Below, one piece after another: positions 34,179 through 41,194 of a DNA stretch of 64,000 nucleotides (position 1 is its first letter; every line of letters starts with the position of its first letter). The position numbers and the translations under genes were made by a program. The DNA comes from UBA647 sp964400545 (GTDB lineage Bacteria; Acidobacteriota; Aminicenantia; UBA2199), in assembly GCA_964400545.1 (NCBI GenBank), contig CAYNUG010000002.1, positions 1 through 64,000 on the forward strand, given 5' to 3'. Under the pieces are notes generated by a model, which worked only from the letters and a program-made list of their open reading frames with translations, was not told the DNA's origin and did not search any database.

Positions 34179-35351
34179 TCAATAAAGTTCAATGATCTTT
34201 TTGTAGTTTTCGGGATCGGTGTCCCCTTCGGTGTTTATCAGGATTATCTTGGAGTTTTGTCCGATACCTATTCTCTCTTTTGCGTTTTTTAAGCTTTTGT
34301 CCTTCATCAGGGCGATTAGCCCGGCAAGCCCGGAAGCTCCCGATTCACCTGATATAATTCCTTCCGTTGCATATTTTCTCATTGCATCTTTTGCATAAGA
34401 ATCCGGAATTGATATAAAAAGGTCAGCAGAATCTCTCAATATCGGCCAGGCGACAATTGAGGGGACTCCACAATTGAGTCCTGCCATGATGGTTTCCATC
34501 TTTCCTTTTGTCGCAGTTGCTTTCCCCTCAGTGATCGATTCCAGATAACATGATGCTTCCAGGGGTTCGACAATGATTATCTTCGGTCTGTTCTCCCTGA
34601 ATATTTCAACCAACCACGAAACTCCTGAAGCTGCAAACGCCCCTGCGCCTGCCTGGAGAAAAATCATATCGTTCTCACTTATCTTGATTTCTGAAAACAA
34701 ACTTTCCATCTCACGAAAAAGAGTGGAATATCCGTTAAGGACCCAGGATGGTATATCTGTATATCCGGAATATGCGGTATCTGCGATCTCATGCCATCTG
34801 TTCTTTTTTGCTTCTTCGGATGCTACCCTTACGCAATCGTCGTATGTTCCGTTAACTATTATGACTTTTCCGTTCTCACTCTCAATATTTTCTATTCTGG
34901 CTTTTACCGTTTCCGATGGCATGAATATTACTGAATTCTGTTTCAGCATCCTTGCTGTCCACGCTACTGCTCTTCCGTGATTACCGTCCGAAGCGGCGCA
35001 GAAAGTAAATTTCCCCAGTTTTTTCAGTTTTTCTTCATCCCCGAAGTTTTTAAAGTCAAATCCTGTCCCGTATTTTTGTTCCCAAATTTTCTTCATAACA
35101 CGGAAAATGGCATAACTGGCACCAAGTGCTTTAAATGCTTTGATCCCGAATCTTTCCGATTCGTCTTTTACATAAATATTGCCTGTTCCAAGTTCTGAAG
35201 AGACATTCTTTAATTTGACTGTGCGCGTAGGAGAGTATCCCGAAAGTGACCTGTGAAAATCCTGCATATCAATATTTTTCAGAAAAGCGAACTTATCTGT
35301 GCTCCATTCGGGCATATCCTTTCTGAAACGGTTGAAAGTGAATTTACCCAC
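34179..35351 (-). CDS. ygeX: Diaminopropionate ammonia-lyase
   Basis: A 390-aa fold-type II PLP enzyme that converts 2,3-diaminopropionate to pyruvate and two ammonia. The Schiff-base Lys lies in ERFGIKAFKALGASYA at about residues 70-85; AASDGNHGRAVAWTAR and GAGAFAASGVSW are further family signatures. Length and N-terminus (NIDMQDFHRSLSGYSPT) match YgeX/DpaL. It is the last gene of an operon with a sodium symporter and a porin. GTG start at 35351 with AAGGAAG upstream, 14 bases after the symporter. YgeX is a core member of known purine/urate catabolic clusters, which fits ssnA, hydA and xdh 4-13 kb away. Confidence 0.93.
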   Translation of the reverse strand: MGKFTFNRFRKDMPEWSTDKFAFLKNIDMQDFHRSLSGYSPTRTVKLKNVSSELGTGNIYVKDESERFGIKAFKALGASYAIFRVMKKIWEQKYGTGFDFKNFGDEEKLKKLGKFTFCAASDGNHGRAVAWTARMLKQNSVIFMPSETVKARIENIESENGKVIIVNGTYDDCVRVASEEAKKNRWHEIADTAYSGYTDIPSWVLNGYSTLFREMESLFSEIKISENDMIFLQAGAGAFAASGVSWLVEIFRENRPKIIIVEPLEASCYLESITEGKATATKGKMETIMAGLNCGVPSIVAWPILRDSADLFISIPDSYAKDAMRKYATEGIISGESGASGLAGLIALMKDKSLKNAKERIGIGQNSKIILINTEGDTDPENYKKIIELY

Positions 35352-35365
35352 TTTATTTTCTTCCT

Positions 35366-36805
35366 TTAGGCTCCTTTCCCTGCTAATTTGAATATATAAC
35401 TTGCAACAGGATTGGCAACAAGTGAAGTGATCATTCCGATTGTTCCTGCTTCCGGAGGTGAATAGCCTGTGCTATACAGATAGAGGCAGACAAACAATCC
35501 GAAAACGCCTGAAAATATTGCCCCTGCCCGGTTGACCTTTTTTGAGAAAAGTCCCCAGACAAAGGGTCCGAGAAATACGGAACCGATAGCTCCCCACGAA
35601 ATGCTCAATACGGAAACAATTGTATCTATGTTCAAAGCCGCAAGGATCACGGAAAGAAGAACAAAGAATCCGTTCATAAAACGCATAAGACGTGTAAGAT
35701 TTTTATCGGAAATATTCTTGTTGATAAATCCTCCGTAAAAATCTTTCGAAAACGATGAACTTGAAATCAATACAAGAGCCGCAAGAGTCGACATAGAAGC
35801 CGACAGAATAAGGAGAAGTATTATTACCGAAAGAGATTGGGGGATGATCTTGGCAAGTAGTTCGGGCATCAGAGTATCAAAAACCGGTTTGCCAGCCTTA
35901 AATGCAAGAGGGTTGCTTGCGGGGTTGAGAAATATCCTTGTTGTTGATCCGACGAAGTAAGCTACTCCACCGATCAATATTGCGAAGATGGTTGATGCGA
36001 TCATCCCGGTTCTTACAGATCTTTTGTCTTTAATTGCATAAAATTTTTGAACGAGTTGAGGCATCGCGAACGGGGCAACACTTGTAAGGAAAATAAGAGA
36101 AAAGAGTGGCCAGATACCCGGAGGGCCGATTGGAGAGGCAAGCTTCGGGTTAATGTTTTTCAAACTCTCAATTATTGAATCAAGGCCGTTCCCTGTGTTT
36201 AATGTACTTATAAAAAGCACAATAACACCAACAGTCATTATGATCCCGAAAATAGTGTCGATCATTGCCATCGATTTGTATCCTCCGAGAACAATATAAA
36301 TTGCTGTAAAGAGTCCTATAAAAACAAGTCCCTGCCAATATTCTATTCCGAAATTTGCTTTGAAAAGATATGAAAGACCCATGAAGACCGCAGCGGAGTA
36401 AGGGATCAAAAATATGAAGATTGCAAAAGAAGAGAAAAGTTTTAAAAATTTACTGTTGTATCTCTTTTCAAGGAATTCGTTCATTGTTGAGATCTTGTAT
36501 TCAACAGATATTTTTTTAATTTTCCAACCCATCAGCCACCAGACTCCGAGGACTCCTATAAAAGCGTTAAAAAGAGCTATCCATAACCCTGACAAACCGA
36601 ACCCCCAGCCGATCTTGCCTGCAAATCCGATGAAGAGGACAGCGGAAAAATATGCTGTCCCATAAGAAAATGCCGACATCCAAGGTCCTACTTTCCCCCC
36701 TCCAAGGAAAAAATCAGAGAAGGATTTGGTTTTCCGAAGACCTATCACTCCGATGGTTATGATCATTAATGCATACAATCCTAATACAATTATTTTTATT
36801 GCCAT
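35366..36805 (-). CDS. Sodium:solute symporter family transporter
   Basis: A 479-aa inner-membrane protein with about 13 hydrophobic segments. Family signs: TKSFSDFFLGGGKVGPWMSA after the first helix, GGYKSMAMIDTIFGIIM with the conserved GG-x-DxI-type loop, and LILSASMSTLAALVLISSSS holding the Na2-site Ser/Thr pattern. It imports a small solute with Na+. It is in the middle of the porin-symporter-ygeX operon, with GGAGGA before its ATG. Substrate is inferred as the precursor used by the purine/diaminopropionate genes; it cannot be read from sequence. Confidence 0.92.
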   Translation of the reverse strand: MAIKIIVLGLYALMIITIGVIGLRKTKSFSDFFLGGGKVGPWMSAFSYGTAYFSAVLFIGFAGKIGWGFGLSGLWIALFNAFIGVLGVWWLMGWKIKKISVEYKISTMNEFLEKRYNSKFLKLFSSFAIFIFLIPYSAAVFMGLSYLFKANFGIEYWQGLVFIGLFTAIYIVLGGYKSMAMIDTIFGIIMTVGVIVLFISTLNTGNGLDSIIESLKNINPKLASPIGPPGIWPLFSLIFLTSVAPFAMPQLVQKFYAIKDKRSVRTGMIASTIFAILIGGVAYFVGSTTRIFLNPASNPLAFKAGKPVFDTLMPELLAKIIPQSLSVIILLLILSASMSTLAALVLISSSSFSKDFYGGFINKNISDKNLTRLMRFMNGFFVLLSVILAALNIDTIVSVLSISWGAIGSVFLGPFVWGLFSKKVNRAGAIFSGVFGLFVCLYLYSTGYSPPEAGTIGMITSLVANPVASYIFKLAGKGA

Positions 36806-36817
36806 TAAATCCTCCGG

Positions 36818-38101
36818 TTATTTTTTGTACATCAGTTCAAATCTAAACCAGTTGTACGGTTTTGCATTATCGAAATAGAAATTGCCTGGTCTGAAATGTT
36901 CCCACAGGAAATGTCCAGAAAGTGTTTTTGAGATATTAAAATTTAATTTATTGGTCAATAGAAATCCCCTGAAACGGCCTGAACCTCCCGGGAAATTCGG
37001 AGAAAGATCTTTTTCCGGAGCACTCAAAAAATTGAAGGTTGTACTCAGATATCCATTTTTAAATAATTGTGCTAAAAATGTCATATAAACAGATGAAATA
37101 TTGCTCCAATTTGCAATGCCGTTCTCGTTTATGAGAGTGTATATATAAGAATTGCTCCATTTAGGCCATTTCGAGAAAGGGGGGTCCCACCCTCTGGTGA
37201 TTTTATCACCCGGAGAGTTTCCGGAGAGATATACGCCCCCTATTGTTGCTTTTTTCAGAGTTTTATTTTTAATTTTACGATCAAGATGGAAATGTCCTCC
37301 GAGTGTTTTCATCTTCTCATTGTCGAAGGAACCGTTCTGAATGGCTACTTCAGTTGTAAGATTAAAATCTTTTCTTATCCTTAATACAAGTTTTGTTCCC
37401 AGAGTATCTGTTGATCTAACCCATGATCTGTTGTCATTCACATCAGTTTTTTTCTTAATAAAGTAAATGTCGATCAGATTCCTGTCAAGTTTTCCCTGAT
37501 AATAGAATCCGCATCCCTTGATATCATGCTCGTTCAATCTCTGATCTTTGTCGTTTAAGACAGGAAGAACGTCATCGGTTCTTTGAGCATTCATCTTGAG
37601 CAGAGTAAGATTTCCTCCCTTCTTGAATTTTATATCTACTCTTACTGCATCAAAGTATGCAGATCTGGATCCGTCATAGGTGTTTCCGTCAAGTACAATA
37701 AACCCTTCTCCGAGAAAAATATTCTGTCTGCCAAGGGTCAGTGTTACAGGAATTTTGAAAATATTTCTTATTTTTAGATAGAGATTGTCTATAAATATTT
37801 CGTGAACATTGAAATCTTTCTTGGGCTTAAAATAGGTTCTGAACTCATTAGTTATCTTGAAATAAAATTCGGTGTTTTTTGACAAGTTCCAATTCAAACC
37901 CAGGGATGTTCTGTTGCGCGTAAACGTATTGCCGTTCTCTTTTGAACTGTCAAGTGTGATTGGATTGTCCCATGAAACAAACCTGAAACGTTCCGAGAAA
38001 TCTATTGTAAGATTGTTTTTCTTTTTTGCAGGCAGAGAAGAAAACAGAAGAGTTAAAAATATAAGTGATACCAACGATGATTTGAAATATTTCAATTGCA
38101 T
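36818..38101 (-). CDS. Outer-membrane porin of the alginate-export type
   Basis: A 427-aa outer-membrane beta-barrel protein: signal peptide (residues 1-26, ending SLPAKK) and a barrel of alternating strands ending in an aromatic C-terminus (WFRFELMYKK). TLTLGRQNIFLGEGFIVLDG near residues 120-139 is characteristic of the alginate-export/AlgE-like family, which in many bacteria covers general solute channels. It leads the operon with the sodium symporter and ygeX, so it probably admits the same solute. There is no SD; a promoter ends five bases before the ATG. Confidence 0.85.
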   Translation of the reverse strand: MQLKYFKSSLVSLIFLTLLFSSLPAKKKNNLTIDFSERFRFVSWDNPITLDSSKENGNTFTRNRTSLGLNWNLSKNTEFYFKITNEFRTYFKPKKDFNVHEIFIDNLYLKIRNIFKIPVTLTLGRQNIFLGEGFIVLDGNTYDGSRSAYFDAVRVDIKFKKGGNLTLLKMNAQRTDDVLPVLNDKDQRLNEHDIKGCGFYYQGKLDRNLIDIYFIKKKTDVNDNRSWVRSTDTLGTKLVLRIRKDFNLTTEVAIQNGSFDNEKMKTLGGHFHLDRKIKNKTLKKATIGGVYLSGNSPGDKITRGWDPPFSKWPKWSNSYIYTLINENGIANWSNISSVYMTFLAQLFKNGYLSTTFNFLSAPEKDLSPNFPGGSGRFRGFLLTNKLNFNISKTLSGHFLWEHFRPGNFYFDNAKPYNWFRFELMYKK

Positions 38102-38106
38102 TTTTG

Positions 38107-38135
38107 ATTATAACTGATTAAGTAATTATCATCAA
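38107..38135 (-). promoter_or_regulatory. Promoter of the porin-symporter-ygeX operon, predicted leaderless
   Basis: Minus strand: TTGATG (38135-38130), 17-bp spacer, TATAAT (38112-38107), then five bases to the ATG at 38101, with no SD. Confidence 0.6.
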
Positions 38136-38169
38136 TTAATAATTACTGATGGCAAAATCCGGGGAAAAC

Positions 38170-38218
38170 TGTCAACAACTTTTGGAACCGTCCCCAAAAA
38201 AGGTTTCATTTTTTGACA
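38170..38218. repeat. REP-like element with GGAACCGTCCCC whose end forms the deoB -35 box
   Basis: TGTCAA (38170-38175) and TTGACA (38213-38218) are inverted ends around GGAACCGTCCCC (38184-38195), the same core as at 33238-33249. The right-hand TTGACA is also the -35 box of the deoB promoter. Confidence 0.5.
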
Positions 38219-38239
38219 TTAGGATATGTGTGTGATAAT
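38213..38239 (+). promoter_or_regulatory. deoB-pnp promoter
   Basis: Perfect TTGACA (38213-38218) and extended -10 TGTGATAAT (GATAAT at 38234-38239), spacer 15 bp, which is short but tolerable with the TGn extension. The leader to ATG 38253 would be about six bases. Confidence 0.5.
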
Positions 38240-38252
38240 TATTTTCTACATA

Positions 38253-39410
38253 ATGGGGAAGAGAGCAATAATAATTGTTTTGGACAGTGTCGGTGCCGGC
38301 TATATGGAGGACGCTGCTGATTTTGGAGATGTCGGTGCTAACACCCTTGCTAATACGGCAAAGGCTGTAGGCGGAGTTTCTCTCCCCACTCTGGAAAAAC
38401 TCGGGCTCGGCAATATCATTGATATAAAGGGGGTCGACCCGGTAAGTGATCCCATCGGAAAATTTGGAAAAATCAGGGAAGTATCTAAAGGAAAAGATAC
38501 TATGACCGGTCACTGGGAAATGATGGGGATAATCAGCAGGGAACCCTTCCCGTTATATCCGGATGGGTTTCCCGAAGAAATAATCAGCAATTTTATTGAG
38601 CGGACAGGTGTTAAAGGAATTCTTGGGAATATTGCTGCCTCCGGGACAAAGATCATTAAGGACCTTGGAAAAGAGCATATGAGGACAGGTTTTCCAATTA
38701 TTTATACTTCGGGAGATTCTGTTTTTCAGATAGCGGCACATAATGATACGATCCCACTGGACAAACTTTATGAGCATTGTGTTCAGGCAAGGGAAATGTG
38801 TGATAAGTATAAGATCGGCAGAGTGATTGCCCGTCCTTTTATTGGTAATGAAGGATCATTCAGTCGTACTACCGACAGGAGAGACTATCCAATGATCCCC
38901 CCGAAAGATACTATTCTTGATCTGATAGAGAAGAACGGGTTTGTCGTATCCGGGATAGGGAAAATAGAAGATATATATGCACGGAAGGGAGTTGGCAGAG
39001 CGATCCATACAAAGAACAACAAGGATGGAATGGATGTTATAACGAAAGAAATGTCTATAACTAAAGAGGGGCTGATCTTTGCAAACCTTGTTGATTTTGA
39101 TATGCTCTACGGCCACAGACGTAATCCATCCGGGTATGCTTTGGCACTGGAAAAATTTGATGAAATGTTGGGAGATTTTTTTGATCTGATGGAAGAGGAT
39201 GATGTTTTAATAATAACAGCAGACCATGGTTGCGATCCGACCTTTAAAGGGACTGATCATACGAGGGAGTTTGTTCCACTGCTTGTATATGGAAGAACAA
39301 TATCTCCAGGTAATCTCGGGATAAGGAAAACTTTTGCAGATATCGGCATTTCCGTGCTTCATCATTTAGGGATCGAAGGCCGGGAGTTCCCGGGTGAAAG
39401 TTTTATATAA
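38253..39410 (+). CDS. deoB: Phosphopentomutase
   Basis: About 385 aa, alkaline-phosphatase-fold enzyme that interconverts (deoxy)ribose 1- and 5-phosphate. Metal and phosphate sites are visible: VLDSVGAGYMEDAADFGDVG at the N-terminus, TMTGHWEMMG, VDFDMLYGHRRNP, and TADHGCDPTFKGTDHTRE near the C-terminus. ATG 38253 is chosen (MGKRAIIIVLDSVGAG) because the family starts there and because the promoter -10 lies just upstream, inside the longer reading frame that begins at 38226. It is followed by pnp, making the classic nucleoside-salvage pair. Confidence 0.95.
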   Translation: MGKRAIIIVLDSVGAGYMEDAADFGDVGANTLANTAKAVGGVSLPTLEKLGLGNIIDIKGVDPVSDPIGKFGKIREVSKGKDTMTGHWEMMGIISREPFPLYPDGFPEEIISNFIERTGVKGILGNIAASGTKIIKDLGKEHMRTGFPIIYTSGDSVFQIAAHNDTIPLDKLYEHCVQAREMCDKYKIGRVIARPFIGNEGSFSRTTDRRDYPMIPPKDTILDLIEKNGFVVSGIGKIEDIYARKGVGRAIHTKNNKDGMDVITKEMSITKEGLIFANLVDFDMLYGHRRNPSGYALALEKFDEMLGDFFDLMEEDDVLIITADHGCDPTFKGTDHTREFVPLLVYGRTISPGNLGIRKTFADIGISVLHHLGIEGREFPGESFI

Positions 39411-39423
39411 TCGAGGAGAAGAT

Positions 39424-40242
39424 ATGGATATATTCGAAAATATTAATGATGCGGTTGTATTCATAAGGAAAAGAACAGAATTGATCCCCGAAACAGGAAT
39501 AGTGCTGGGATCCGGACTCGGTGATTTTGCAAATGGTGTTAGTGATAGTATTTCCATTCCGTATAAAGATATTCCCCATTTCAAAAAAGTCAGGGTTAAA
39601 GGGCATGCCGGGAATCTTGTTATCGGGAAGGTGTCAGGGAAGATAGTTGCAGTATTACAGGGCAGGTATCATTTTTATGAAGGGCATGACATTAAAGATG
39701 TTGTGTTTCCTGTAAGAGTATTGTGTTCGCTCGGAATAAAGAATCTGATAATAACCAATGCGGCAGGAGGGATTAATGCGGCTTTTGTTCCCGGAGATCT
39801 GATGGTAATAAATGATCACATTAATTTGATGGGAGAGAACCCTTTGACTGGTGATAATGATGAGAGGCTCGGTCCCCGTTTTCCTGATATGAGCATGATA
39901 TATGACAGAGTTCTCTCTGAGAAAATAATTTCAACTGCAAGAGCTATGGGCATTTCTGTAAAATCAGGAGTGTATGCAGGTCTGAGAGGTCCATCTTATG
40001 AAACTCCGGCTGAGATCCGAATGTTAAAGACAATTGGTGCTGACAGTGTGGGAATGTCGACTGTTCCGGAAGGTATTGCAGCTAAACATATGGGGATGAA
40101 AATAGCAGGAATTTCGTGTATTACAAATTTTGCGGCAGGGATCAGAGATAAACCTCTTGATCATAAAGAGGTTACTGAAACTGCAGACAGAGTTAAAGAA
40201 GATTTTATATCACTGCTTTCAAGTGTAGTTAAAACATTCTGA
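39424..40242 (+). CDS. punA: Purine-nucleoside phosphorylase (trimeric class)
   Basis: About 272 aa. It phosphorolyses purine (deoxy)nucleosides to free base and ribose 1-phosphate, which deoB then isomerises. Signatures: GIVLGSGLGDFA (phosphate loop), VKGHAGNLVIG, QGRYHFYEGHD, NAAGGIN, LRGPSYETPAEIRM and VGMSTVPE, the trimeric PNP pattern. ATG 39424 is preferred over 39394 because it lies after the deoB stop with GAGGAG at good spacing. It supplies purine bases that the neighbouring xdh/ssnA/hydA genes could degrade. Confidence 0.95.
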   Translation: MDIFENINDAVVFIRKRTELIPETGIVLGSGLGDFANGVSDSISIPYKDIPHFKKVRVKGHAGNLVIGKVSGKIVAVLQGRYHFYEGHDIKDVVFPVRVLCSLGIKNLIITNAAGGINAAFVPGDLMVINDHINLMGENPLTGDNDERLGPRFPDMSMIYDRVLSEKIISTARAMGISVKSGVYAGLRGPSYETPAEIRMLKTIGADSVGMSTVPEGIAAKHMGMKIAGISCITNFAAGIRDKPLDHKEVTETADRVKEDFISLLSSVVKTF

Positions 40243-40306
40243 AATATGAGTCCCTCAATATTTGAAATTTTATTTCTCTCTGATAGAATACAATTAAGGA
40301 GTTTCC

Positions 40307-41071
40307 ATGGATAAGGAAGAGGTTAAAAGAATTATTGCCAGTGTTAACAGCTTCTATTTTGAAATAAAGGACAGGGAACTCGATCATTTTGACTATCTCG
40401 GAATTTCAAAAAATGCCACCCAGAAAGAGATCGAGGAGAAATTTCAAAGCTTTTTGCATGAGTTCCCACCGGGGAGCGATTCTGTTATTTCAGATCCTGA
40501 TGTAAAAGAAAGATTTGCTTATATATTGAATAAAGGGAGAAAAGCTTATAATGTAATTGCCGATTATGGGAAAAGAGCCGAGTATGAGAAGAACGGATTC
40601 AAAGAAAAAGCGGATATTCCGGAAGAAGAGGAGCCTGCAGAGAGGGCTAAGCTTTTGTATAGAAAGGGGAAAGCTCTCTATCAAAGGCAGCAATTCCTTC
40701 CGGCTATTTCTTTGCTGGAACAGTCTGTTGCAATAGACCCGAAGTCAGATGCATATCTTTTACTTGGAATGATCCAGACCGGTTTCCCCGAATTGAGACG
40801 GAAAGCAGAACAGAATCTTTTGAAATCTGCAGAAATAGAGCCCTGGAATGCTGAGCCTTTTGCAGCCCTCGGACTCCTGTTCTACCATGAGAGACTTCTA
40901 AATAGGGCTGAAAGCTATTTCAGGAAGGCGTTGGGTCTCGATCCTACTCATGCATTGGCGAAGAGAAGACTGGAGGAGATCGCTGGTCCTGAAAAAAGAG
41001 ATATTATGGGTGAAGTTCAGGATAAACTGAAAAAAGCACTTCCTACGATATTCGGAAAAAAGAAAAAGTAA
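40307..41071 (+). CDS. J-domain-like protein with TPR repeats, HPD motif missing
   Basis: A 254-aa protein. Residues 25-95 resemble a J domain (HFDYLGISKNATQKEIEEKF ... AYNVIADYGKRAEYEKNG), but the HPD tripeptide that activates DnaK is absent; the corresponding loop reads HEFPPGSD. About 112-230 are TPR repeats (ALYQRQQFLPAISLLEQSVA, YFRKALGLDPTHALAKRRLE). There is no signal peptide. It has a clear SD (AAGGAG) and stands alone before EF-G. Bacterial J-like/TPR proteins without HPD are usually scaffolds rather than Hsp70 co-chaperones. Confidence 0.75.
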   Translation: MDKEEVKRIIASVNSFYFEIKDRELDHFDYLGISKNATQKEIEEKFQSFLHEFPPGSDSVISDPDVKERFAYILNKGRKAYNVIADYGKRAEYEKNGFKEKADIPEEEEPAERAKLLYRKGKALYQRQQFLPAISLLEQSVAIDPKSDAYLLLGMIQTGFPELRRKAEQNLLKSAEIEPWNAEPFAALGLLFYHERLLNRAESYFRKALGLDPTHALAKRRLEEIAGPEKRDIMGEVQDKLKKALPTIFGKKKK

Positions 41072-41100
41072 TCCTCCTACTTCCCCGTTCACCATGTTTG

Positions 41101-41109
41101 TGGTATAAT
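41101..41109 (+). promoter_or_regulatory. Extended -10 promoter upstream of EF-G
   Basis: TGGTATAAT matches the TGnTATAAT extended -10; the -35 region is poor. It lies 85 bases before the EF-G start, giving a leader of about 80 bases with AGGA near the ATG. Confidence 0.5.
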
Positions 41110-41194
41110 TCTATCTACCAAATTAAGTTAATCAATTATTGGGGAAATCTAAAAGATATCTGAACAATGGTAAGATTTATAGTATAGGAAAAAT

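Noticed and set aside
38226..38252. Upstream ATG for deoB
   Set aside because: It places the promoter -10 inside the coding region and adds residues not found in phosphopentomutases.
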